Counted from the stretch's first letter, positions 1 through 11,008 are shown. The stretch: DNA of 64,000 bases from Purshia tridentata (GCA_003254885.1 QANT01002741.1:1-64000), one strand, 5' to 3'. The notes: generated by a model from the sequence alone, not told the origin. Made by a program: numbers and translations.

Positions 1-653
1 TAAAACAAAAGAAGCCCCGTTATTCAAGCTATTTAGTGAATGGCCAAAAGAAAAAAGCTATTTAGTGAAAGTATGTTTTCCATTAGAGACAAGGCTGACG
101 TGTGTTTTTTTTTTTTTATGTCTTTTGTAGAGTACTTGAATTTTTTTTTAATTTTTAATTTTTTTTACTTTAAATCTCTGAAGCATTTGAATTGTTAGAG
201 GAATGAAGAACAGAAAAAAAGACGGTTTACTAGTGACACATATTCTCTAACGCATTGGTATTCTCTATAACATACATTGAATTTGTTTTCCCCAATTTGC
301 AGGGGGCCATGGCCCCTTCTGGTTCCTTCTATGTTCCCCACATCAAAATGCAGAAACACTTCGATTGAAGCTTCCCCGGCAAAACAAAACTTCGATTGAA
401 GCTTCATTAATCTCGAACTCTTTACCCACAATGCTTATCGAAGCTACCACACGCTGCTGCCCCAATGATTTTAGTCAACTTATAACAGAGATATATGAAC
501 TTTTGGAAAGGACATCCCATTGCTCCATCATATTAAGTGTTCGACCCATTGTTTGATATATGAGACTCTACTTAGATTACAAGTTTCTATTTCGAAGAGA
601 TGATCTAGTTGAAGTTGATATGTCCATCCACTTAAAACAAAGAAACTATCAAT
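1..653. other. Intergenic / 3' flank of PPR gene
   Basis: AT-rich non-coding sequence downstream of the minus-strand PPR gene. No credible gene is seen. It holds an 18-base motif (core ttcgattgaagcttc) present twice, at about 358-375 and 389-406. It also holds a palindromic GGGGCCATGGCCCC at about 302-316, whose neighbourhood resembles, in reverse orientation, the sequence near 42,413-42,470. Both are probably degraded transposon ends. Confidence 0.5.
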
Positions 654-2648
654 TTAAGCTCTGTTTCTGACTTCAACCAGACTGTGCGCTGGTGTTTTTC
701 TTATTCCAATTTCGTTCATCATATATCTCACATTTTCTGCATCTTTCCACCTTCCCACTGCAGCATAAATTTTAGCCATCAATACATAATTTCCTGTGTT
801 TTCTGGTTCAAGCTCAAAAAGCCAGTTAGCAGCCACCTCTCCCAGTTCAACATTCTCATGTATCACACATGCACCAAGTAGTGCACCCCAAATAGCATGT
901 GTAGGCTGAAATGGCATTGTCCTAATCAGATCATAAGCTTCAACTAACCGACCTGCACGACCAAGAAGATCAACAATGCATGTATAGTGATCAGCCTGAG
1001 GACTTGCTTTCCGATCTTCAAGCATGAATCTGAACAATCCCAATCCCTCATCCACCAAACCCGCATGGCCGCAAGCATGCAAAACAGAGGTAAAAGTGAC
1101 ATCATTTGGTCTCACCCCAGATTGAACCATCTGATAGAAAAGTGAAACAGCAACATCACCATGGCCATGCATTCCGTAACCAGCTATTATCACACTCCAC
1201 AAGATAATATCCCTGTTTTTTTCTGTGATTCCATTAAAAATCTTATGACTATATTCTAAACTTCCACACTTCGAGTATGAATCAACCAAACCAGTAGTAA
1301 CTTCAATGCTTGAAAGAAACCCAGATCTTACTAGGTAACCATGCATATTCATTGCTTGATGCAAATCAGCTAGAATGGAATATGCAGGAATGAGACTGTT
1401 CAAGGTTGCTTCATTGGGTTGTACTGCTTCCATTAGCATCTGTTTGAAAAGTTCTATTGCTTCTCTCTCCAGCTTATTATGAATGCAGCCAGAGATAATC
1501 GCATTCCAGGGAACTGTTCTCTTTTTTGAAGTCTTTAAAAACACTTGAAAGCTATTGTTGACTCGATTGCTTTTTGAGTACATGTCAATTAAAGCAGTCT
1601 CCACCATAACATCAGATTCAAGGTTTCGCCTAATAGCCCATCCATGCAAGCACCGTCCATGCTTTGATTGATGCAAGCTCCCGCAGGCGGAAAGAAGAGA
1701 AGCTATTGTTACAAAGTTGGGGTTTACACCTTCACACTGCATCAACCAACAAAATGCCAATGCACCTCTTGCATCACCATTAAAAATGTACCCATTGATC
1801 ATAGTAGTCCATGTCACCACATCTCTCTCATCCAACTTATCAAAAATTAATCGTGCATCACTCATGCTACCACACTTTACATACATATCCACCAATGCGT
1901 TCCTCAGTGCTAACTTCTTCCCAAAACCCTTTTCTTCTACAAAGGCATGGACTCGTCTTCCCAACACCATCTCCTTCAAGGAACCAATAGCCGGCAACAC
2001 AGAAACCACAGTGGCGCAATCAGGCTCCACGCCCACATTCATCATCCAATCAAAAACACTCAAAGCTTCCTTGGCACACCCATTCCGAAAGTACCCACTA
2101 ATCATGGTATTCCAAGACACCACGCTCCGTTCCTGCATTGCATCAAAAACCCTTTTCGCTGCTTCCTTTTCCCCAGAACTCATATACATAGCCAGCAAAG
2201 AATTCTGAACAAATGTGTCAAAATCAAACCCACCAACCACTGTTCGTCCGTGAACGACAAGACCAACACTCACCAACGACAAGTCACTACATGCCTTAAT
2301 AACAACAGTATACGTAAACTTATCAGGGCAGCACTGCCTTAAAGCGAGCATCTGAACAAAAACTTTAAGTGCCTCATATGGTAAACCATTGCATACATAC
2401 ATTCTTATCGTGGTGTTGTATAAAAACGAGCTCCTTTCAGACAATTCATCGAATAACTTACGTGCATATGGGACGTGACTACATAAAGCATATGACTTTG
2501 CAAGGTTTGAGCGGATGTGGGGTGACAGTAAACCTGATGTGATGGTGTGGGCATGGAGTTGTTTAGTTTTAGTGAGGGATCGAGTGACAGCTGTGGCGGT
2601 GAGGACGTGCTTGGCTTTGGTACAAGCTTGAGATGGGCCATTCATCAA
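654..2648 (-). CDS. Pentatricopeptide repeat protein, PLS class with E domain
   Basis: Single-exon gene for a 664-residue PPR protein, likely acting in organelle RNA editing or processing. The N-terminus (about residues 1-40) is a possible targeting peptide, with KTKQLHAHTITSG opening the repeat region. Tandem P/L/S repeats follow, recognisable by recurring VSWNTMISGY, VTWTTMINGY, ALIDMYSKS and VTFTSVLHACGHAG units. The end is an E-type tail (HYTCIVDLLGRAGRL, then ELEPENTGNYVLMAKIYA, ending in SLVEVRNRA). There is no DYW deaminase domain, so any editing would need a partner deaminase in trans. From memory it resembles Arabidopsis At5g39350 over its whole length. The first two codons are both Met; the second matches the start I recall for that homologue. 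The frame is intact and the length is typical. Confidence 0.93.
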   Translation of the reverse strand: MMNGPSQACTKAKHVLTATAVTRSLTKTKQLHAHTITSGLLSPHIRSNLAKSYALCSHVPYARKLFDELSERSSFLYNTTIRMYVCNGLPYEALKVFVQMLALRQCCPDKFTYTVVIKACSDLSLVSVGLVVHGRTVVGGFDFDTFVQNSLLAMYMSSGEKEAAKRVFDAMQERSVVSWNTMISGYFRNGCAKEALSVFDWMMNVGVEPDCATVVSVLPAIGSLKEMVLGRRVHAFVEEKGFGKKLALRNALVDMYVKCGSMSDARLIFDKLDERDVVTWTTMINGYIFNGDARGALAFCWLMQCEGVNPNFVTIASLLSACGSLHQSKHGRCLHGWAIRRNLESDVMVETALIDMYSKSNRVNNSFQVFLKTSKKRTVPWNAIISGCIHNKLEREAIELFKQMLMEAVQPNEATLNSLIPAYSILADLHQAMNMHGYLVRSGFLSSIEVTTGLVDSYSKCGSLEYSHKIFNGITEKNRDIILWSVIIAGYGMHGHGDVAVSLFYQMVQSGVRPNDVTFTSVLHACGHAGLVDEGLGLFRFMLEDRKASPQADHYTCIVDLLGRAGRLVEAYDLIRTMPFQPTHAIWGALLGACVIHENVELGEVAANWLFELEPENTGNYVLMAKIYAAVGRWKDAENVRYMMNEIGIRKTPAHSLVEVRNRA

Positions 2649-3311
2649 GTCAATTGGCGCTTAATGAAAGCAACGGTCGGTTCTATTTGGTTTGAACCAT
2701 GAGACGGTGCGTTTAGAACTGTCTATAGCAAAAAAATATTATTTATAGTAAGGCCCCCAAATTATTACTTCTGTTTCACTTTACATGCTGAACTTCATTT
2801 TGTCACACTTTGTCCTTTATTTTTTAATTTGCATGTCACTTTATCCTAATATGACAACTTGGTTATATTTTTTATTATCTCTCAAAATCATTGCTTACAA
2901 ATTACAAAGTTTAGAAAAGTAATTCTCTAAGCACAAATTTGATATAAAAAATTTTAAAGGGTATTTCAATTTTCGATTGCTACATTTGACTATTTGAGTT
3001 TTTTTATTTTATTTTTTTCAAATTAGCCATTTCTGCATGAAAGACGGAAAAGTTAACAAAGTTAAAGAATTAGAGCAAAATGAAACAAAGTAAAATTTAG
3101 GATGCAAAATGAGACAAACTAAAATTTGCGGGGCAAAATAAGACACATGTGGTAATTTAGAGGACAGTGCTAAATAACCCATAAATAAAACGTTGCGTCT
3201 AATCCCGCTAGTATTGGGAAGTTAATTAACGAAAGGCACAAACTTTGACAATCTGTCTCGCGGTCTCTCTCGCTCTTTCTGGAGTAGTTGTAGCAAAGGC
3301 ATAGAGACGCG
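2649..3311. other. Intergenic between divergent PPR and LYR genes
   Basis: This 660-bp spacer contains both promoters. Most of it (2739-3177) is occupied by an inverted-repeat element described separately. The bases just upstream of the LYR start (about 3,230-3,311) are pyrimidine-rich and are probably its 5' UTR. Confidence 0.5.
2739..3177. mobile_element. MITE-like foldback element, degraded
   Basis: The two ends form an imperfect inverted repeat of about 100 bp. The left arm begins TTATTTATAGTAAGG and continues with CCCAAATTATTAC. The right arm, read on the minus strand, begins TTATTTAGCACTG and continues CTCTAAATTACCAC. Both arms then carry similar T-rich 'tgtcncantttg' strings. The interior is AT-rich and has no ORF. 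No clean target-site duplication is visible, so the family is unassigned. Confidence 0.45.
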
Positions 3312-3608
3312 ATGAGTATAGCGGCTGGAGCTCCTTCGAGAGCGGAGGTGCTGTCGCTGTTCCGCTCCTTTCTTCGACTGGCTCGCAAGTTCACTGACTA
3401 CAACATCAGAGAGTACACAAAACGCAGAACCATCGACGCGTTTCGTCAGAATCAGAATCTTTCGGATCCGTCTGCCGTTTCCGCTGCTTTCTCAGATGGC
3501 AAGGCTCAGCTCGAGGTCACCAAACGACAGGCCGTTGTTTACTCCCTCTATGCTCCCAAGATTAAGAGCGTAATGGAGCTTCAGAACGGAATCAAGCAGT
3601 ATAATTGA
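3312..3608 (+). CDS. ISD11: LYR-motif protein, ISD11/LYRM4-like
   Basis: A 98-residue single-exon CDS. The sequence following the start (EVLSLFRSFLRLARKFTDYN, then IREYTKRRTIDAFRQNQ) is the Complex1_LYR fold of the ISD11/LYRM4 family. That family binds and stabilises the cysteine desulfurase NFS1 with acyl-carrier protein in mitochondrial Fe-S cluster assembly. The usual L-Y-R core reads L-F-R here, a conservative change; the following F-L-R and the basic helix are intact. I recall At5g61220 as the Arabidopsis counterpart. The 3' UTR may contain an intron: a good donor follows CAG at 3619 and a good acceptor precedes 4782. A polyadenylation-like AATAAA lies near 4,960. Confidence 0.85.
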   Translation: MSIAAGAPSRAEVLSLFRSFLRLARKFTDYNIREYTKRRTIDAFRQNQNLSDPSAVSAAFSDGKAQLEVTKRQAVVYSLYAPKIKSVMELQNGIKQYN

Positions 3609-3619
3609 TTGGTTTCCAG

Positions 3620-4781
3620 GTGCTATTCCCTGCCTACTAGACTACCATGCCTATTTGTTTTCCCGTTTCTTTGTTAGGGTTTTTGGTTGTGTCTGATTAA
3701 TGGGTTTCTGGTTGGGTGTGCAAATTTGATATATTTTGTGTTTAATGGGCATGGATGATGCTTTGTTTGGTTTCTTAGAACTTGTGGCAAAAGAAATACA
3801 TTATAAATGCGGAGAACTTGTGGGAAAAGAAATAAATTGAAAATTTTGATCTTGTGGATTATATATTTTTTGACCCAGAAAATATTGAGAATCATAAAAT
3901 GCCTTTTACTTTGTAATACCAACTTAGCATATAGCTCAGTAATCCCAATTTTTAGCTACTTGGGGAAAATGCCTTCACTTGATAATGATAATTTAGCTAA
4001 ATTTATCTTAGAGTTCTGTTTCTTTTGTGGCAAGATTTATATATCTTAACAACCTCAATAAGCAGACTATTGAATTATGAAATTACTAGTGAATGTTACA
4101 GGTTGTAAAATGGGGTTTAGCTCTTGATTTAGCTGAGCTATCCAACTGTATCCTATTTTTAAGCCTTTTCTGTTTTTGTTCTTTCTTCTGCTTCTTGTAT
4201 TTAGCACCTCAGTGTTTGATGTGTGAATGCTTAGAAAGATGTCGTGTCCCAAATGTCCTTCGTCCATGGCTATAAGCTCTTTGGCATCCTTCCTTACAAA
4301 TTGGTTTTGCACTTTTGCAAAACTAAGGTCTAAGATGGCTCACTACATTTACTTTCATGCACTAAATGTCTCATACAAAGAAATCCTTACAAGCCGATTT
4401 GTAAAGACAAATTCTGGCAGATTCTACCACGTGACAGACTATACTCTATGGAAAGTGTTGGTTTCTCAAGAATAAGTCCTACCCATTGATGATGACAGAA
4501 GTCTGTCAATTTCTTTTAACTATTAAGACAATCCATATTATGTATTGAATTCTAAACTCAACTCTGAACTTGTGGAACCTCGACTGTTTCTCACTACTGG
4601 CCACTGTGATTCACTGCATATGACCAGCCCAATTTGACACTTGTTTCCCCTATTAACTCTTTAGGTCGCTGCTAATATCTTGCGGATGAGTGGAACTAGA
4701 TATAAAGTTATTGTTTTACATTCATTTTGCTTCTAGTTTGTGATATTGTTTTGTTTCAATTCTGTGATTTGTTTTGTGCAG
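3620..4781 (+). other. Possible 3' UTR intron of the LYR gene
   Basis: The sequence begins GTGCTATTCC right after a CAG just 11 bp past the stop codon. It ends in a T-rich tract followed by TTTTGTGCAG. The flanking bases would give a compact 3' UTR of about 190 bp. No coding potential is seen inside. This is inferred from splice consensus only; the transcript could instead end within this stretch. Confidence 0.35.
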
Positions 4782-4969
4782 GTTCGATTGGGTTTTTTCT
4801 TCTGTTAATCAACGTTTTCAGAGAAATTTGTAATTCTGTAGTTCACTGAAGTCCTGGGGGCTTAAGCCTGTATGTTAAGCCTTTAATTTTGAGTCTTGCT
4901 TCAAGGTATAATTAGTTATGAATTCTTTGTTTGTTTAATGAATATATTTTTGCATTTTATAAATAAAGA

Positions 4970-6276
4970 AGAACGTTAGGATTTTTTATTTGTGGAGTAT
5001 GGATTTGTGAAGTTTAAATTTCTTACATAATTGATTATGGAAAACTAGAAATCCTTTGAGATGGTGAGTTTTTGTGGCTCCTTATTGTTGGTTCATGTCG
5101 CTTGTGGACCTTGTGTTGAAGGAGAAGAAAGTTTCAAAAATCATCTAAAGTTGGTTTCAATCAGATACTAGATTTGCTTTGATACTAAATGTCATAATCC
5201 ATATGTAAAATTTGTGCTTTCACAATCAGTTTGAAAGAAAAGGTATACAAGAATTTATACTATTCCAATTTTCCAAGATAATAAATTGTTTTATTGTAAG
5301 ACATTTGAGACATGAAAATTAAGTATATTTCGAAACCAACAATGTGACACTAAACAACACTTTCTCTAAAAGCAGAAAAGCTAATTTTTCTCTAAAGGCA
5401 AAGAAGCCAATCTTACCTCCAGTGGTTCAATGCGAATCTCTGATTATCATTTGAATTTGATAAAGAAATATAAATGAAAAAAAAATCTTGTAATTGAGCA
5501 AAATAATTGTTGATAATCTCAGGCCGAAGGCAAAAACCTACTAATAAGGGCGTTATTTGGGCCCGAATACGCATCTAATTTCGCGCTTAATTCTTTATTA
5601 TTATTATTTTTTGCTGACAAAAAAATAAACCCCAAAATTACAGTTAGACTAGGACCGAGTAGGGATTGCATATCATTGTTTTAGCCTATAGACAAAATGA
5701 ATCAACCGTCCGATGTCAGAATACACGCACACAACTTTACCCATCGTACGGTTGATATATACTGTTTATATTCTGTAAGAGAAAGCAGATCGTAATTCTC
5801 GTCCTCCCATTCCCTCAGGTCCGCGGCGGCACGCATATGTCCTCGTCCCTTAAACCTCACTCTCTTCTCGCTCACACACTCTTTGCTACACCAAAATTTG
5901 AAGGTAAACTTAAAAAGCTCTATATATATATATATCTCAGTTCTTAAATAACTGTCAAATTATTGGTGACAGTTTTGGTTTTGGTCTCAAATTCCTTGTT
6001 ACAAGTATTATCAAAAGATTTCGTGCAATTATTTCTAGTATGGAATTGGAAACTTTGAGTGTGTTTTTGTACCTCCATTGCTTACTCTAGTCAATAATTC
6101 TATGTAACTACTGGGATGATAATCATGATATTGATAATTAATTGGAAATTGTATGCTTTTAGCATTTGTACACTATTTATAGTGTAAGAAACACCGTAAA
6201 TTTGCAATAGAGTTAAAGGGTATCCATTAGTTGAGTTTTCAGCCTTTCAGAAATGAAGGGTACCCTCTAGTTTGTA
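4970..6276. other. Intergenic and 5' leader of FRS gene
   Basis: The first part shows no gene. From about 5,590 the sequence looks like the FRS promoter. A pyrimidine-rich leader near 5,800-5,900 ends in GAAG followed by GTAAACTT at 5,903. A TTTTCAG acceptor lies near 6,241, so a leader intron of about 340 bp is plausible. A short (TA)n run lies at about 5,921-5,935. Confidence 0.4.
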
Positions 6277-8394
6277 ATGCAAGAGGGGATAGAACAATAC
6301 ATCATGGAAGAAGAGCCTTCCAGTGAAGCTAAAGTGAACTCCTACGTGGTGGAAGATGAAGGCTACGACCGTTGTGTTGTAGAGGATGTTGAAGCTCCGG
6401 TGGTATTGGATGATGGCAAAGAGGGTAGTGTAAATATTGAATTGTTTCAGTATATAGCAGGTGGGATAACAGAGCCCACACCAGGTATGGAGTTTACTTC
6501 TGAAGAGGATGCGAGGAATTTCTATAATGCATATGCTAAACATATGGGATTTAGTATTCGTGTGAACTCATATTATCGTTCAAAAAAAGATAATTCAATT
6601 ATATCTCGAGAGTTTTGTTGTTCAAAAGAAGGCTTTCGCCGGGATAGACATGCAAAGAAAAATTCAGGTGATGATACGATAAAGAGGCGTGCTAGGGCAA
6701 TCACTAGGGAAGGTTGCAAGGCACTGATGACTGTGAGGAAACGCGATAATGGGAGGTGGTATGTGGTGAAACTAGAGAAGAGCCATAATCATGAGTTGGT
6801 GACTCCTGAAATGCGGCATTTTCTTAGGTCACATAAGCAGGAATGTGATCCTAATAGAAGTTCGAGCAGCGCCTTCAGTTCTCCTGGGATGTCCTTAGAT
6901 GCTCCGATGAATGTTTTGACTGATTGTAGCAGTTTTGGCAAAATGCCATTTGATGTACAGAGTAGTGTCAATTATGTTGGAAGAGGCCGGTTGAGCACTT
7001 TTGGCATTGATGCCCAAAGTTTGCTTGGGTTTTTTAAGATTATGCAAGCTAGTGATCCTGCATTTTATTATGCAATACAGGTTGATGAAGAAGATCGGCT
7101 GAGTAGTGTCTTTTGGGTTGACACAAGATCAAGAATTTCTTACAACTGTTTCTCTGATGTTGTAGCCTTTGATACTACTTATCAAGTAAATCAGTATAAA
7201 ATGCCATTTGCACCTTTTACTGGAGTCAATCATCACAAGCATTCTGTGCTTTTTGGCTGTGCATTGCTTGCAGATGAGACTGAATCCACATTCATTTGGC
7301 TCTTCACAACTTGGCTTGAGGCAATGTCTGGACGGCAACCAGGTTTAATTATAACTGATTATGCTCCGGCCATAAGTAGGGCGGTGCAACAAGTTTTTCC
7401 TCAATCAATCCATCGATATTGCAAGTGGCATATGATAAGCAAAATGCCAAAGGAAATGGGACATGTATATAGTGTACTCCCAAGGACTTTTCAAGTTGAA
7501 TTTGAAAGATGCATTAACAAGAGTGAGACACCTAATGAATTTGAATCGACTTGGCAGATGCTTCTTGATAAGTACAATCTTAGAGGGAATGATTGGCTTC
7601 AATCACTTTATATTGATCGCAAATTGTGGGTCCCATTGTACATAAGAGATACTTTCTTTGCAGGCATGTATGCTACCCAGCGGAGTGGAAGTGTGAACTC
7701 ACTTTTTGACGGCTATGTGAATGCAGGGACTACCTTACAAGATTTTGCAGAGCAATATCAGAAGGCTTTAGATGAAAGATATGAGAAAGAAGCAAAGGCA
7801 GAGTTTGAAACATTTTATACCAAACCAGTTTTAAAGACACCACTTCCCATGGAAAAGCAAGGAGCAGATGTCTACACAAGAAAAATGTTCGCCGTATTTC
7901 AGGAGGAAGTTTTTGAATCTCTTGTGTTTTCTGTGAAATTAAGTAGAGAGGATGCAGGAACCAGCACTTATGAGGTTGCAAGATTTGATGAAGAACATAA
8001 AGTGTATTTTGTGGCTTTTAAGATAGCTGAACAACTAGCGGGTTGTAGTTGCAAGATGTTTGAATTTGAAGGGATCCTCTGTAGACATGTGCTTGCCGTA
8101 TTTAAAGCAACAAATGTGTTTACACTCTCACAGTGTTATATCTTGAAGAGATGGACAAGAAATGCCAAGGAAGAGGCTATGTTGGATGTACTTCCCTGTG
8201 CTGAATTACAGGGCAATTCTCAAAAAAGCAGGAACTCGCAGTACAATATTCTGTGCCAGGAAGCAATTAAATGTGCAGAGGAAGGAATGGCATCTGATCA
8301 AATTTTTAATGTGGCATTAAATGCGTTAAGAGAGGCTAGGGTCAAAATTATTGGTGCAAAAAGAAATGCCATCAAATCAATGCCCCAACACTAG
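6277..8394 (+). CDS. FAR1-related sequence (FRS) protein, domesticated MULE transposase
   Basis: A 705-residue single-exon CDS. Domains in order: an acidic N-terminus; a FAR1 DNA-binding domain (about 71-175) with Cys114/115, Cys147 and the HNH motif at 170-172, a WRKY-GCM1-like zinc fold; a MULE transposase-like core (about 290-400) with Asp299 in VVAFDTTYQ and Asp361 in LIITDYAPA; and a SWIM zinc finger (Cys590, Cys592, Cys602, His604). FRS/FHY3 proteins are nuclear transcription factors derived from Mutator-like transposases and are often linked to light signalling. Which Arabidopsis member is orthologous cannot be settled by eye. Met10 is an alternative start. No terminal inverted repeats or target duplication flank the gene, which supports host-gene status over a live transposon. 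Confidence 0.92.
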   Translation: MQEGIEQYIMEEEPSSEAKVNSYVVEDEGYDRCVVEDVEAPVVLDDGKEGSVNIELFQYIAGGITEPTPGMEFTSEEDARNFYNAYAKHMGFSIRVNSYYRSKKDNSIISREFCCSKEGFRRDRHAKKNSGDDTIKRRARAITREGCKALMTVRKRDNGRWYVVKLEKSHNHELVTPEMRHFLRSHKQECDPNRSSSSAFSSPGMSLDAPMNVLTDCSSFGKMPFDVQSSVNYVGRGRLSTFGIDAQSLLGFFKIMQASDPAFYYAIQVDEEDRLSSVFWVDTRSRISYNCFSDVVAFDTTYQVNQYKMPFAPFTGVNHHKHSVLFGCALLADETESTFIWLFTTWLEAMSGRQPGLIITDYAPAISRAVQQVFPQSIHRYCKWHMISKMPKEMGHVYSVLPRTFQVEFERCINKSETPNEFESTWQMLLDKYNLRGNDWLQSLYIDRKLWVPLYIRDTFFAGMYATQRSGSVNSLFDGYVNAGTTLQDFAEQYQKALDERYEKEAKAEFETFYTKPVLKTPLPMEKQGADVYTRKMFAVFQEEVFESLVFSVKLSREDAGTSTYEVARFDEEHKVYFVAFKIAEQLAGCSCKMFEFEGILCRHVLAVFKATNVFTLSQCYILKRWTRNAKEEAMLDVLPCAELQGNSQKSRNSQYNILCQEAIKCAEEGMASDQIFNVALNALREARVKIIGAKRNAIKSMPQH

Positions 8395-9492
8395 GAGCTA
8401 TGGCCAGCTCAAGTTATCGAGACGATAAATTGATGATACCAACCAGAACTACTAGTCGGGTGGAGAGTTCTTAAGTTCTAGTACTCTGGAGAATCTTCTA
8501 CAGAAAATAACTTCACCAAATACACGGCAGAACAGTCATCAAGCAGGCTTACTTTATGCCCTATAACTGAAAGTGCCCTGGAGATGATTGTAGTAATTGT
8601 TTGTGGTTGAAGGATTCATGTCAATACATTTGAATTGAGTTGACTTTGCTGAGATAGTTATTCCTTTGTGTCGAACTTTGGTACCTTACCTTGCCCATTT
8701 AAAGAGTTCCCTCTCCTGTGTAGGGCAATTAAAATCAAATCAGTTTACCACCACAGCAAATCCACGGAAGATAAGAGACGACATACCTTGAAGTTTAAGG
8801 GTTTTTTTCTTCTGATATTTGTTGAATATAATTCATGTTCCTAAACATCCCGAAATAAAAGTTAGTGGTATTGAAGCACATGGCTTTCTATATTCGTTTT
8901 TTCCCCTGTTAAGTTTCTTTGAGATGATTGGCCAAAAAAAAGTTTCTTGAGATGGTTTTCTTGGTGCTTCATTTACCAATTGTCTGTAATATGAAATTCC
9001 GGTAGCACAAATATATTTAGTGAAGTTCTTTGGTGGCAGCAGCATGGCGTCTGCAATTTTTTGGCATCTGCAGAGGAGTTGTGTAATTAGCTGTCAACCA
9101 TTCTCATGAAGGTAGGTTTCCAGTTTCCTCATTAACTTCAATTTGAAAAACCCTTCCACCAGAGAACCACAATTCCTATTTATCGGCAAACACTGGCAAG
9201 ATGAGAACATGCAATGCAGGCAATAGCAAAGGGTGAAAATAAATTCGGTTAAAGTCATCCAATAAAAAATTAGAATCTTCAGTAGCACAGTTAGATCTTA
9301 CACAATAGATTTAGGAGCCACTAGACATCTATTTCATGGCAATCTTCTACTCAATCTAACCAAATAATTCGAATGACATTTGCGAAAGATACAACTGCGA
9401 AGACCTAATTTCCACCTCAATAGCCACAAAAATTTGTAGAACCCAAAACATAACTCAGGTTACAGCCCCTTCATGTCACAATATTCACAGCC
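8395..9492. other. Intergenic, convergent FRS and BAG8 3' ends
   Basis: Non-coding sequence between two genes that end toward each other. It contains the FRS 3' UTR and the BAG8 3' UTR. I see no third gene, no repeat and no RNA gene. Confidence 0.5.
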
Positions 9493-11008
9493 TTATGTCT
9501 TATTATCATATCTGATTTTAGAATCCATCTTCACAGGCAGAGGAGCAGAGAATACCAAATGCCCATTGTGACCCTGACCCTGGCCTTTGGTTTCATAAAC
9601 ATCTTCTCTTCTGTGAGTCATTCTGGTTCTGGGGTTTCTTTCTCCATCACTGGCCTGTGGTGATCCACCATTCTCCATGTGTGCCTCATCATCATCTTCA
9701 GTCTCCTGAGCAAAGCCCTTAGCATCTTCAACTTCACTGCAAAGGTTCTCCACAAACTCTCCATGATCATCACTGGAATCACTTCCATCCCCACTTGAAA
9801 CTGGTTCGGTGTTGCCAAAGACCCTGAATATATTACCATTCTCTGCAAAGCTCACACTTTTCTTCACCTTAGGTTGAAACCCATGCTTTTTCATCAATAC
9901 CCCATTTCTAAATTGACCAACTTTTTCATGAACAACTCGAAGGTTTTCTTCATCATCATCGCTGACATGTTGAAACCCTACAAGCTCCACATCTTCCTCG
10001 TCATTCTCCAAAGCTCTAGAAAACCCACGAATCTTCTCAATCCTATCCCTCAATTTCCCAATCATTTCCCTCTGATCCCTTCCCAAATCACCACAATTGG
10101 TGGGCAAAACCCTAGATTTGTTAACATTTTGACCAAACCTCACATTCTTCACTGCTTTCAAGGAAAGCCCATGCCTTTTCATAGCAACCCCATCGATGAT
10201 CTCCATGAACCGGACCAAATCTCTGCTAATAGACCTTTTCCCGTCCCTAACAATCGGATCACCCCCCTGAAGACACAATTTACAAACAAAAATCAGTAAG
10301 AAAATAACAAAGGAAGAGTAAACTTATTATAAATAATAAAAATTAACAAATATCCATGAATGATTTTACCTGAATAGAGTCAATCTTAAGCAACAAATCG
10401 ATGGCCTTTTGAGAAAGAGCATGAAAATCGAGGTGGGTCTCATTGGAAAGCGAGGACTTGAGAGAGCAGAAAGCAGACTTGATCAAGGCGAGGTCTTTGA
10501 GCTGCCTGAGGGTTCGTGATCTGCGAACAAGGAAGGCACGGAAGTGGGTCTGAATAACACGAGCAGCCAAGTCTCTGAGAGAGTGGGAATACGAGGAAGA
10601 AGAAGACTGAGAACGACCTGAAAGAGAGTAGGGGTGGAGAGACGCTTCGAGGGCTTCGATGCGGGAGAGGAGGGAGGATATGACAGAGTAGTGGGTGTGT
10701 AGTAGTTGTTGGTCTTGGGGTTCTTCTTGTTGGTGGTGCAAGCACTGCTGTTTTGGGTGTTGAAATTTGTGGGTGGGTTGTTGAGGGTTTTGGTGGCGGT
10801 GTTTGTGGTGGTGCGAGTAGGGATCTGGTGGGTTAGATTGGAGGAGGTGAGAAGCGATGGCTTGGAGAAGTGGGTCTGTGGCTACTGATGGTGATGGTGG
10901 ACAAGGGTGGTGGGATTGGGTGCAGTAAGAGCCACAGTAAGGGGTGGTGCTGCAGCAACAGGTGGTGGGAGGGTGGTTTTGGTGGTGGTGGTGGTGGTGA
11001 GAGGCCAT
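9493..11008 (-). CDS. BAG8: BAG family co-chaperone regulator 8-like
   Basis: Two exons: 10370-11008 and 9493-10266, giving 470 residues. The intron is GT-AG and the frame joins as DSIQ|GGDP. The N-terminus is very rich in His, Pro and Cys (MASHHHHHHQNH; SHHHKHRH near 65-72). An IQ calmodulin-binding motif follows at about 148-161 (AARVIQTHFRAFLVRR) and runs into a BAG-domain helix region (about 165-245). The C-terminal half is acidic and low in complexity, with two copies of a KKHGFQPKVKKSVSFAENG-like element (the other is MKRHGLSLKAVKNVRFGQN). BAG domains bind the Hsp70 ATPase domain. Arabidopsis BAG8 (At3g29310, from memory) has the same His-rich start and IQ-BAG layout and is annotated as chloroplastic. 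It is divergent from the phosphorylase gene. Confidence 0.88.

Noticed and set aside
5921-5935. (TA)n run before the FRS gene as a TATA box
   Set aside because: It lies downstream of the leader-like pyrimidine tract and probably inside a leader intron, so it is better read as a simple repeat.
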